Assembly (NCBI GenBank): GCA_027687465.1 | Contig: JAQCQR010000022.1 | Span: 359 to 39,778, forward strand | DNA: 39,420 nucleotides | Direction: 5' to 3' | Source of the DNA: Coriobacteriaceae bacterium AF08-21 | Lineage (GTDB): Bacteria; Actinomycetota; Coriobacteriia; Coriobacteriales; Coriobacteriaceae | Shown: positions 32,394 through 39,420 of the stretch, piece after piece | Position numbering within the stretch: position 1 is the first letter of the stretch | Layout of the letters: each line of letters opens with the position of its first letter | Notes under the pieces: model-generated | Told to the model about the DNA's origin: nothing | The model's database searches: none | Seen by the model: the letters and a program-made list of their open reading frames with translations, nothing else | Program-made: the position numbers and the translations under genes

Positions 32394-34778
32394 CTACAGC
32401 GTCATGTTCGGATCGGCGTCGACGTCGAACGGCGAGATTTCTCCTCGGTCGAATTTACGGCGGGCGACCTCCGCGATCATGGCTGCGTTATCGGTACAGG
32501 CAGACAAGGGCGGCACCGTTACGCGGATCCCCTGACGCCCAAGCTTCTTGATCATCATCTCGCGCAGATGCGGGTTGGCCGAGACGCCGCCACCGATGCA
32601 GTATTCCTTGCATCCGGTAGCGTGCAGTGCGCTTTTGGCCTTCTTGTACTGCACGTCAAAGACAGCTGCCTCAAACGAAGCCGCCAGATCGGGCAGGTGA
32701 ATCGTGCGCCCGGCTTTGGTCTCCTGTTCAATGTAGAGCGTCACGGCCGTTTTAAGACCCGAAAGCGAGAAGCGATAGTCCCCCCTGCTGTTAAGCGCGC
32801 GAGGAAAATCGATCGCGCGGGGGTTGCCCGTCTCGGCCAGCTTGGAGATGATGGGGCCACCGGGATAGCCCAGACCCAACGCCTTGGCTACCTTGTCGAA
32901 GGCCTCGCCCACAGCATCGTCGAGTGTCTCACCAAGTACCTCGTAGTCGCCCCATGCCTTCACGTGCACGAGCATGGTATGACCGCCCGAGACGAGCGTG
33001 AAGATAAACGGCGGCCTGAGATCGGGCTGCGCCAGCAGGTTGGCGAACAGATGGCCCTCCAGATGGTTGACGCACACGAGCGGCTTGCCGGCGGCATAGG
33101 CAAAGCCCTTGGCGAAGGCGACGCCCACTACCAGAGCACCCACCAGGCCCGGACCCTGCGTCACGCCAACAGCGGCGAGTTCGCTCGGCGCGATGGCTCC
33201 ACCCTCAAGACCAAGCGATGCTGCGGCATCCTCGAGCGCCGCATCCACGACACTCACAATCACCTCAACGTGTTTGCGCGAGGCGATCTCGGGCACCACG
33301 CCGCCAAAGCGGGCGTGAAAATCAATCTGTGTCGACACCTGGTTGGCCAGCATATTGCCATCCGCATCGATAATCGCCACGGCCGTCTCGTCGCAGGAGC
33401 TCTCGATAGCGAGCACTAGGCGGCGGCGCTCAATTTCGGCACGCTCCCCCTCGGAGCGCCCAGGCGCAGGCAGCGGCCATACGCGCTGCTCTGCCGCCGT
33501 CGGCTCGGGCGAAGCATTATCGACCGGAAGCACCAGGGGCAGCGGAGCCGTCATGACGATGGCGTCCTTGCCGGCACCATAGTAGCCGCGGCGACGGCCA
33601 GCCTCGGTAAAGCCCAGAGCGTTATAAAGCGCGGTCGCTCCCTCGTTACCGTCCTCGACCTCGAGCGAAGCCGTAGTGCAGCCGAGCATCTGGGCATCAT
33701 AGCTCACATGCGACAGCAGCTTGCGGGCAATGCCCTCACGGCGATGTGCCGGGTCGACGGCGACATCCAGAATCTGCACATCACCGTCCACGACCATACC
33801 GCCGGCAAGGCCCAGCAGCTTGCCGTCGTCGTGTGCCACCCACCAACTACGCGGCGCAGCGACGTCCTCGCCCAGTTCGGACAGAAACATGCCCGGCGTC
33901 CATGCCTCGTGTCCGGCACCTTCAAAGCAGGCAGCCTCCAGCGCGCTTGCGCCCTCGGCATCCGCCGCGCCCATGGGACGGAACTGCAGATGACGACCGG
34001 CGAGCTCATCGGCAACACCCGTAATTTCGCTCTGCGCACTCTCGGCAAGACCAAGACGCTTGCGCTCGTTTTCCTCGGCATCCGAAAGGCGCGTGTAAAT
34101 CGGCAGGACGCGGGCCGGATCGCCGTCACCCGCAGCGTGCGCGAGCAGCAAGCCCTCGCCCGAAGGCCACCACAGGTCGCGCTCCACGCAGCGGGCGGCC
34201 TCGTCCTCACCCAGCAGCTTGCCATAGCGCACGAGACCGTCACCGGTCAGCTGAACCTGGCCCCAGTCCGCTGCTTGGCGCCACTCATCGAGCGCCACGG
34301 CGGCCTTGACCACGTGTTCGCGCTCAAATTGACGCTCGGGACCCTCATCGACCAGCATATACAGCGCCGGATATACCTCACCGCGCATAGCATCGGCCAA
34401 GATACCAAGCTTGCCGCGCACGCCAGCCTTCCACGCCGTCCAAGCGCAAGCGTCGAGCGTCGACACGCCCAGCAGCGGAACATTGGCACCACGCGCGAGG
34501 CCCTTGGCAGTGGAGATGCCGATGCGCACACCCGTAAAGGACCCCGGGCCGCGGCCGACCACATAGCAACCAACATCGCTGCGATCCAGACCGGCTTGAG
34601 CCAGCACGCCATCAACGGTATTCACGAGCTCAACGTTGGCGTGACGGCGACACATGTGGTCGCCACTCACGAGCTTCGTCTCACCCGTCTGCCCATCAAT
34701 CCAGCTTGCCGTGCAGGCAAGCATGTCAGTCGAGGTATCGAGCGCCACCACCAGCGCGTTGTCGTTATGCAAGCTCAT
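32394..34778 (-). CDS. tsaD: Fused TsaB-RimI-TsaD: tRNA t6A synthesis subunits with a GNAT acetyltransferase
   Basis: 794 residues with three known modules in one chain. Residues about 1-235 are TsaB (VALDTSTDMLACTA, GRGPGSFTGVRIGISTAKGL). Residues about 265-415 are a RimI-type GNAT (ILDVAVDPAHRREGIARKLL, LEVEDGNEGATALYNALGF), the N-acetyltransferase of ribosomal protein S18. Residues about 455-794 are TsaD (VLAIESSCDETAVAI, metal site NHLEGH, TLVSGGHTMLV, CIGGGVSANPHLR). TsaB, TsaD and TsaE transfer threonylcarbamoyl to A37 of ANN-decoding tRNAs. The start at 34778 overlaps tsaE by 14 bases, so translation is coupled. Fusing TsaB to TsaD fixes the heterodimer 1:1. Separate genes are the rule in most bacteria. 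Confidence 0.96.
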   Translation of the reverse strand: MSLHNDNALVVALDTSTDMLACTASWIDGQTGETKLVSGDHMCRRHANVELVNTVDGVLAQAGLDRSDVGCYVVGRGPGSFTGVRIGISTAKGLARGANVPLLGVSTLDACAWTAWKAGVRGKLGILADAMRGEVYPALYMLVDEGPERQFEREHVVKAAVALDEWRQAADWGQVQLTGDGLVRYGKLLGEDEAARCVERDLWWPSGEGLLLAHAAGDGDPARVLPIYTRLSDAEENERKRLGLAESAQSEITGVADELAGRHLQFRPMGAADAEGASALEAACFEGAGHEAWTPGMFLSELGEDVAAPRSWWVAHDDGKLLGLAGGMVVDGDVQILDVAVDPAHRREGIARKLLSHVSYDAQMLGCTTASLEVEDGNEGATALYNALGFTEAGRRRGYYGAGKDAIVMTAPLPLVLPVDNASPEPTAAEQRVWPLPAPGRSEGERAEIERRRLVLAIESSCDETAVAIIDADGNMLANQVSTQIDFHARFGGVVPEIASRKHVEVIVSVVDAALEDAAASLGLEGGAIAPSELAAVGVTQGPGLVGALVVGVAFAKGFAYAAGKPLVCVNHLEGHLFANLLAQPDLRPPFIFTLVSGGHTMLVHVKAWGDYEVLGETLDDAVGEAFDKVAKALGLGYPGGPIISKLAETGNPRAIDFPRALNSRGDYRFSLSGLKTAVTLYIEQETKAGRTIHLPDLAASFEAAVFDVQYKKAKSALHATGCKEYCIGGGVSANPHLREMMIKKLGRQGIRVTVPPLSACTDNAAMIAEVARRKFDRGEISPFDVDADPNMTL

Positions 34779-35271
34779 CTTGTACAGCCTTATCAATCAA
34801 ATGGGAAAGCTCCATTGCGCGGTCACCGTGCGCCTCAAGCGTTATCGTTCGCACGTCGCTGTCGCCCTCATCACGCCTGAGCGTCACCGAAAGATACTCA
34901 TCCGTCAGCTCGTCCTGGAATTGTTCGCCCCATTCCAGCAGGCAAGCACCCTCATAGCCCAGCACATCGAAAATGCCCGTATCCTCGAGCTCGTAGGCAT
35001 GCTCCAGGCGGTATAGATCAAAGTGAAACAGCGGAATACGACCTTGATCGTGAACGGCCATGAGGGCGAACGTAGGGCTCGTAACCATATGCCCATCGCC
35101 CAGCCCGCGCGAGACGCCCTTGGTAAAGTGAGTTTTGCCCACTCCCAGGCCACCGGTCAGGATGAGCACATCGCCGTCCTCAAGGCACGGTGCAATTAGC
35201 TCGCCAAAGTACTCCGTATCGGCAGCGCAAGTCGTTTTGTAAGTACCTACCCCCAGGCGCTCCAGGGACAT
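34765..35271 (-). CDS. tsaE: tRNA threonylcarbamoyladenosine synthesis ATPase TsaE
   Basis: 168 residues, normal length. TsaE is the P-loop ATPase that resets the TsaB-TsaD complex during t6A synthesis. The Walker A is GGLGVGKTHFTKG, followed by VTSPTFALMAVH, the Walker-B region LFHFDLYRLEHAYEL, and LLEWGEQF. AAGGAG lies 5 bases before the ATG at 35271. It lies 12 bases after the uracil-DNA glycosylase gene and overlaps the TsaB-RimI-TsaD gene by 14 bases. The C-terminal ~20 residues are helical and charged. Confidence 0.97.
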   Translation of the reverse strand: MSLERLGVGTYKTTCAADTEYFGELIAPCLEDGDVLILTGGLGVGKTHFTKGVSRGLGDGHMVTSPTFALMAVHDQGRIPLFHFDLYRLEHAYELEDTGIFDVLGYEGACLLEWGEQFQDELTDEYLSVTLRRDEGDSDVRTITLEAHGDRAMELSHLIDKAVQDELA

Positions 35272-35283
35272 ATATGCTCCTTA

Positions 35284-35904
35284 TTATTCCGAGGCGTCCT
35301 CTGGCGCGGGATGTCGCTCCAGATAGTCGCCCAGCATCTTAAAGTCTTCCTCCAGCAGCTCCTGCCACGCCGGATTGCGCAGCGCTGCTGCCGGATGGAA
35401 CGTGGGCATTACCACAAAATGCCCCATCTGGTGGAACCTGCCGCGCAGCTTAGTAATGCCAATCTCGGTCTTTAGCACAAAGTGCGTCGCGGGGTTGCCG
35501 AGCGTCACAATAATATCGGGCCAGATGCTTCGAATCTGCTCACGCAAAAATGGCGAGCAAGCCAGCACTTCCTCGGGACGCGGATTGCGGTTTCCCGGCG
35601 GGCGGCACTTAAGCACGTTGGCAATGTAGACGTCTTCGCGTTTGAGCCCCGCCAGCGACAAAATGCCGTTGAGGTCCTCGCCTGCCGCCCCCACAAAGGG
35701 CTCGCCCTGCAAATCCTCATTGCGGCCCGGCGCCTCGCCAATAAACATCACGCGAGCGTGGGGGTTTCCCACGCCAAACACGATGTTATGGCGCGACTGG
35801 TAAAGCTGGCAAAGGTGACAATCGCCCAGAACGGCCTCGATCTCCTCGAGTGCGACCTCACGCGGCGCCTGATGGCTATGGCCGGGGATGTGCATGACGC
35901 CCAT
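35284..35904 (-). CDS. Family 4 uracil-DNA glycosylase (4Fe-4S)
   Basis: 206 residues. The enzyme removes uracil from DNA at the start of base excision repair. GEAPGRNEDLQGEPFVGAAG is the family 4/5 catalytic motif, with FHPAAALRNP near the C-terminus. Four Cys suitable for a 4Fe-4S cluster are in CHLC, LKCRPPGNRNP and LACSPFL. The start at 35904 (MGVMHIPG) has GGAG 5 bases upstream; a longer frame to 35952 runs into alr. It lies 8 bases after alr and 12 before tsaE, inside the housekeeping operon. Confidence 0.95.
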   Translation of the reverse strand: MGVMHIPGHSHQAPREVALEEIEAVLGDCHLCQLYQSRHNIVFGVGNPHARVMFIGEAPGRNEDLQGEPFVGAAGEDLNGILSLAGLKREDVYIANVLKCRPPGNRNPRPEEVLACSPFLREQIRSIWPDIIVTLGNPATHFVLKTEIGITKLRGRFHQMGHFVVMPTFHPAAALRNPAWQELLEEDFKMLGDYLERHPAPEDASE

Positions 35905-35912
35905 AGCGACTC

Positions 35913-37058
35913 CTACACGTAGACCTTGTCGAGACGCATACCAAAGCCGCAAGCGACCTCGTAGTTAATCGTGCCGCGTAGGCGCGCCATCTCGTCCATG
36001 GTAATCTCGGCATCTCCATCGCGGCCGACAATGATCATCTCGTCACCATACTCGGCCTCGGGAATCTCATGCGCCGGGTTGGACTGAATGGCGACCATAA
36101 ACTGGTCCATGCAGATATTGCCCACCTGACGCACACGCTCGCCGCGATACAGCACGTCCATACGATTGGAAAGCGTACGCGAAAGGCCATCGGCATAACC
36201 GATCGGAAGGGTGCAGATCTGAACGCGCGTGCGCGGTACGCGGTAGGTAAAGCCGTAGCCCACGCCCTCGCCCATCGCAGGATGCGCCACGCGCGTCACA
36301 CGCGCGTGGACGCTCATGACGGGATCAAGCTGCATCACGCGACCACTCAGCTCACATGGCTGCAGACCATACAAACCGATGCCGGCACGAATCATGTCAA
36401 AGTGCATTGAAGAATCGAGCATCGAGGACGGCGTATTGGCACAATGCACGATACCGCATTCAAAACCTGCGTCCTTAATGGCCTGAACGGCCTCGGTAAA
36501 ACGCTGGCACTGCAGCTTGTAGTCCCAACCCGAAGGTTCATCGGCCGTGGCAAAGTGCGTAAATACGCCGTCGCACTGGATGCCGCGATGGAAACTGATG
36601 CCGCGTACAAAGTCGAGCACCTGTGTGTAGTGAACACCGATACGATTCATGCCCGTCTCGATGGCAAGATGGTACTTGCCCACCTTGCCCGCCGCGACGG
36701 CGCATTCGCCATACGCAAGAGCAAAATCGGACGTATAGACCGAGGGCATGATATCGAATTCGAGCAATGCAGGAATAGCCTCGATAGGCGGCTCACTTAG
36801 AATCAGGACGGGCTTAGTAATCCCGCCCTGACGGAGCCCAACGCCCTCGTTAACCGTCGCCACGGCAAACATGTCGGCACCGGCCGAATACATGATCTTG
36901 GCACACTCAACAGCTCCATGACCATAAGCATCGGCCTTGACCACGCAGCACAGGCGCTGACGCGGATTCAACAAGTTCTTATAGGCCCTCGTGTTGCGAC
37001 GGAGCGCCCCGCGGTCGATCTCGACCCAGGACCAGCGCGTCAAATCGGCTTTATTCAT
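35913..37058 (-). CDS. alr: Alanine racemase
   Basis: 381 residues. This PLP enzyme makes D-alanine for peptidoglycan. The PLP lysine lies in VVKADAYGHGA near the N-terminus and the second catalytic residue, Tyr, lies in GEGVGYGFTYRVP. TGMNRIGV, HCANTPSSM and NICMDQFMV are typical of the fold (TIM barrel plus C-terminal beta domain). Length is normal. It begins two bases after the nnr stop codon, so translation is coupled, and it ends 8 bases before the uracil-DNA glycosylase gene. The nnr-alr-tsaE association is common in bacteria. Confidence 0.98.
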   Translation of the reverse strand: MNKADLTRWSWVEIDRGALRRNTRAYKNLLNPRQRLCCVVKADAYGHGAVECAKIMYSAGADMFAVATVNEGVGLRQGGITKPVLILSEPPIEAIPALLEFDIMPSVYTSDFALAYGECAVAAGKVGKYHLAIETGMNRIGVHYTQVLDFVRGISFHRGIQCDGVFTHFATADEPSGWDYKLQCQRFTEAVQAIKDAGFECGIVHCANTPSSMLDSSMHFDMIRAGIGLYGLQPCELSGRVMQLDPVMSVHARVTRVAHPAMGEGVGYGFTYRVPRTRVQICTLPIGYADGLSRTLSNRMDVLYRGERVRQVGNICMDQFMVAIQSNPAHEIPEAEYGDEMIIVGRDGDAEITMDEMARLRGTINYEVACGFGMRLDKVYV

Positions 37059-37060
37059 GA

Positions 37061-38677
37061 TTAGTCATCCGACCCTTCGTCCATGATTCCCAGATCTTCG
37101 AGCGCATCCTTTGCCGCCAGCTCCATGGCAGGACCGATCAAGTCGATAAGATCGGTCGCGATGACGCTCTTCTCACCATACTCCGTCGCCGCGGCAAAAC
37201 CGGCGTAGCTGTGAAGTGCGACGGCGTACGAATACAGCAACTCCCAACGATCCATCTCGTCGCGCATGGTGGCAAGCGTGCCGGCCAAAATACCCGCGAG
37301 AACATCACCCGAACCGGCAGTTGCCAGAGAAGCCGGACCCGAGAGCGGCAGCAGCACACGCTCAACGCCACAGATAGCCGTCGTCGGCCCCTTGGCAATG
37401 ACCACCAGATTGTCGGAGCCTGCAGCCCAGACAACCTTCTGCGCGGCCGCAATCGCGGTACCAAGGTCGTTCACCTCGTCACCGGCAACCAGGCGCGAAA
37501 GCTCACGATAGTGCGGCGTCATAACCAACGGCTGCTCGCGGCGATACATCTCGGGGTTACTATCAATACCGTCAATGGCAATCTTAGCAAGGCAGTTGAG
37601 TGCGTCGGCGTCCAAAATTAGCGGTACATCAAGCTCGAGCAAGCCCGAAACCACCTGCATAGCGCCGGCAGACGTCGTCATACCGGGACCGCACAGCACG
37701 CAGCTGTACTTCTTTGCGATCTCGCACACCGTCATGCGCGCAGCGGCGCCAAAGGAGCCGCGGGAATCAGACGGAATAGCAAAGACCGGAATCGAAGGAA
37801 GTGCCATGCGAATGAGATTGGCGCAGGCGTCAGGAGCCGCGACTGCCACGTAACCAGCACCCGCGCGAGCTGCAGACTTGGCCGCCATAATGGCAGCACC
37901 AGGATATTGCGCAGATCCGGCGACAATAAGCACGGAGCCACGGGAATACTTATCGATATTCGATGGTAGCGGAGCAAAGTAATCAACTAAGTCACCGGGC
38001 TCGACAATCTCGGCGGCGTGGTCGACATCATCGATGACCTCGTCAAGACGGTCGTAAAGATTGCCGCAGATCAAATCGCCAGCATACTCAGGACCATCAG
38101 CGCTATACAGACCAATCTTGGGCGCAATCATCGTCACCGTGCGCTCGGCACGAATGCAGTCGTCATCAACAACGCCCGTCTCTGCATTCAGGCCCGAGGG
38201 GACATCAATGGATACGACACAATCGGCGCATTCATTGACCGTAGGAATCCAAATGGAGAACGGCGCACGCAGATTCCCGTGGAAACCGGTACCAAAAATG
38301 GCATCGACAACAACATCGGCCTTATCGATCAAAACCTCGAGTTCATCACGCGAGGGGCCGACGCAAACGTGCACATCGCGGCCGGCAGTACGACGAGCAA
38401 CATGACGTGCCAGAGCAGCAGGAATCTCATCCGGTTCAACCGGAGAAACGATATCCACGTCCACACCCTTATGGCTCAGGATATCGGCGGCAACCCAACC
38501 GTCGCCGCCATTATTACCAAAACCGACCAAAACGAGAACCCGATCGGGATTGAGCTTCAAGACCTCGTTAGCGGCAAACTCACCCGCTAGCTCCATAAGC
38601 TCGGCCTTCGAAGTCCCTTCGCGTTCGATGATATCCTCGAGACGAACGACTTCTTCGGTACTCAAAACCGGTTTCAT
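37061..38677 (-). CDS. nnr: Bifunctional NAD(P)HX epimerase / ADP-dependent dehydratase
   Basis: 538 residues in two domains. Residues about 1-225 are the YjeF_N epimerase (LVLVGFGNNGGDGWVAADIL; DAIFGTGFHGNLRAPF). Residues about 240-525 are the YjeF_C ribokinase-like dehydratase (VLIVAGSAQYPGAAIMAAKSA, CGPGM, LDADALN, TPHYRELSRL, SLATAGSGDVLAGILAG). Together they repair hydrated NADH and NADPH. The ATG at 38677 abuts the acpS stop codon (TAGATG), and GGAG lies inside the acpS end. acpS-nnr-alr-tsaE is a common bacterial order. Confidence 0.97.
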   Translation of the reverse strand: MKPVLSTEEVVRLEDIIEREGTSKAELMELAGEFAANEVLKLNPDRVLVLVGFGNNGGDGWVAADILSHKGVDVDIVSPVEPDEIPAALARHVARRTAGRDVHVCVGPSRDELEVLIDKADVVVDAIFGTGFHGNLRAPFSIWIPTVNECADCVVSIDVPSGLNAETGVVDDDCIRAERTVTMIAPKIGLYSADGPEYAGDLICGNLYDRLDEVIDDVDHAAEIVEPGDLVDYFAPLPSNIDKYSRGSVLIVAGSAQYPGAAIMAAKSAARAGAGYVAVAAPDACANLIRMALPSIPVFAIPSDSRGSFGAAARMTVCEIAKKYSCVLCGPGMTTSAGAMQVVSGLLELDVPLILDADALNCLAKIAIDGIDSNPEMYRREQPLVMTPHYRELSRLVAGDEVNDLGTAIAAAQKVVWAAGSDNLVVIAKGPTTAICGVERVLLPLSGPASLATAGSGDVLAGILAGTLATMRDEMDRWELLYSYAVALHSYAGFAAATEYGEKSVIATDLIDLIGPAMELAAKDALEDLGIMDEGSDD

Positions 38678-39217
38678 CTATGCTCCTAGCGTATCTTGCG
38701 AAGCATCGCCCAGGTGCTCCGTCAATGCTGAATTCTGCAGCTGCTCGAGCTCATCTAATACAGAGCGAGCCTCTTTAAATGTCTGCGCAACGCGTTTCTT
38801 GGTGCTCACCTTTTCATCTTTTGGCTTAGGCCGAGCATCTTCGGTAATCGCGATGGCATTCGCAACGGCCAAGTCTCCCGTAAGCGTAATGGAAAGAGCG
38901 ACCTCAACAACGCCCAGTTCTTGAGCGATCTCGAGAGCACGGCCCGAAAGCAGCGCCTTCGGTTTGCCGAGTTTATCACGCGTTACCGAAACATCCTTGC
39001 GACCCACGCCTCGACTAAAACCCGTGCCGAGAGCTTTAAGCACCGCCTCGCGCGAAGCAAAGCGGCTCGCATAGTGAGCAGCGGGACGCGATGATGCATC
39101 GCAATACGCACGCTCTTCTTCGGTAAACACACGCCGAGCAAACGACGGCGTCTTTTCAAGAATTGATTTCATGCGGGAAATCTCGACGATATCAACGCCG
39201 ATACCAGCTTCAGCCAT
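38678..39217 (-). CDS. acpS: Holo-[acyl-carrier-protein] synthase with C-terminal extension
   Basis: 179 residues. AcpS transfers phosphopantetheine from CoA to acyl carrier protein. GIGVDIVEISRM carries the metal-binding Asp and FASREAVLKALGTGF carries the conserved Glu; the usual Lys before that Glu (KEA) is Arg here. The normal protein ends near residue 118; about 60 additional residues follow, charged and helical (KPKDEKVSTKKRVAQTFKEA), with no known motif. The start at 39217 has GGAGGT 4 bases upstream; an in-frame ATG at 39229 is less likely. It is the first gene of a six-gene operon. Confidence 0.94.
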   Translation of the reverse strand: MAEAGIGVDIVEISRMKSILEKTPSFARRVFTEEERAYCDASSRPAAHYASRFASREAVLKALGTGFSRGVGRKDVSVTRDKLGKPKALLSGRALEIAQELGVVEVALSITLTGDLAVANAIAITEDARPKPKDEKVSTKKRVAQTFKEARSVLDELEQLQNSALTEHLGDASQDTLGA

Positions 39218-39246
39218 GTTCACCTCCATATCGCACAGACTAAGTT

Positions 39247-39276
39247 ATTGTAGCCCGTTCGCAGAAGATGCGACAA
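39247..39276 (-). promoter_or_regulatory. Promoter of the acpS-tsaD operon
   Basis: On the leftward strand TTGTCG (39276-39271), an 18-base spacer and TACAAT (39252-39247) form a reasonable promoter. Transcription would start about 25 bases before the acpS start codon. Confidence 0.65.
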
Positions 39277-39327
39277 ACGAGGGTTATAAAACACAGCTAC
39301 TATGTGAGACAAATTGCCCGAGATACA

Positions 39328-39361
39328 AAAAAGGGGGAGGCCGCGAGGCCTCCCCCTTTTT
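39328..39361. terminator. Bidirectional intrinsic terminator near the window edge
   Basis: AAAAAGGGGGAGGCC-GCGA-GGCCTCCCCCTTTTT is a perfect stem with A- and T-tracts on both sides. It most likely ends a leftward gene lying beyond 39420 and insulates the acpS promoter. Confidence 0.93.
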
Positions 39362-39420
39362 CAAGTCAAGCGTACGGCTCGGTGCCGTCCACCGGTCAGC
39401 GGCGCCCTGGCCTCCCACGG
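39361..39420 (-). CDS. Possible 3' end of a leftward gene cut by the window edge
   Basis: One leftward frame is open from the edge and ends in TGA at 39363-39361, immediately before the terminator, reading ...PWEARAPLTGGRHRAVRLT. The position fits the end of a gene, but 19 codons are too few to identify it, and it could equally be the end of an RNA gene. Confidence 0.25.
   Translation of the reverse strand, partial: PWEARAPLTGGRHRAVRLT

Noticed and set aside
39282..39293. GGGTTATAAAAC, also found near 25316
   Set aside because: A 12-base match in AT-rich sequence with no symmetry or consistent position relative to genes; treated as chance.

Overview
The window looks like a chromosomal segment from a gut coriobacterium, most likely Collinsella. 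This is an inference from G+C-rich third codon positions, gut-type carbohydrate genes (phosphoketolase, maltodextrin phosphorylase, 4-alpha-glucanotransferase, many GntR/LacI regulators, Tat-type lipoproteins) and the fused TsaB-RimI-TsaD gene. There is no integrase, transposase or phage gene. Coding sequence is ordinary; the unusual content lies between the genes.

Layout. 1-3441 (leftward): a hypothetical protein, two overlapping GntR regulators, a SIS-domain sugar-phosphate enzyme and the start of one more gene. 3789-7550 (leftward): a LacI regulator and phosphoketolase xfp, whose promoter carries two LacI-type palindromes. 7791-8753 murB (rightward). 8985-10190 (leftward) a secreted coiled-coil amidase-like protein. 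10459-15643 (rightward) galE, malQ, glgP: UDP-galactose and maltodextrin/glycogen metabolism. 16100-21491 (leftward) a TreR-like GntR regulator and a complete sugar ABC transporter (Tat lipoprotein, two permeases, ATPase). 21721-26354 (rightward) a PTS EIIC-EIIB-HAD phosphatase fusion, a polyprenyl diphosphate synthase and a peptidoglycan-binding-repeat protein. 26393-26464 tRNA-Gln(UUG), followed by about 850 bases of repeats. 27318-29510 (leftward) a protein with a JetD/Toprim-like end. 29694-31583 (leftward) cstA with a long attenuator-like leader. 32394-39217 (leftward) a tight six-gene housekeeping operon: acpS, nnr, alr, a family 4 uracil-DNA glycosylase, tsaE and tsaB-rimI-tsaD.

Main discovery candidate. 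Four intergenic elements (8835-8965, 27173-27309, 31953-32101, 32247-32381) share a 69-base core. Each core is flanked by 31-40 bp arms that are perfect or near-perfect inverted repeats within a copy but almost unrelated between copies. The core's inner stem-loop shows paired compensatory changes, while the bases on either side of it are invariant. Three of the four begin 8-19 bases past the stop codon of a leftward gene. A plain 25 bp perfect hairpin at 3565-3633 may be a related empty or decayed site.

Second candidate. The cstA leader encodes a 14-residue peptide, MFTHQLNIISVVII, then competing hairpins and an intrinsic terminator just before cstA. This is the architecture of ribosome-mediated attenuation by Ile/Val supply, which I do not know to be described for a CstA-family transporter.

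Other signals: five copies of a 15-base motif in strictly alternating orientation every ~40 bp (15785-15960), a 230 bp element with terminal inverted repeats (26840-27069), duplicated tRNA-end sequences beside tRNA-Gln, and a 14-base motif shared by three sugar-operon promoters.
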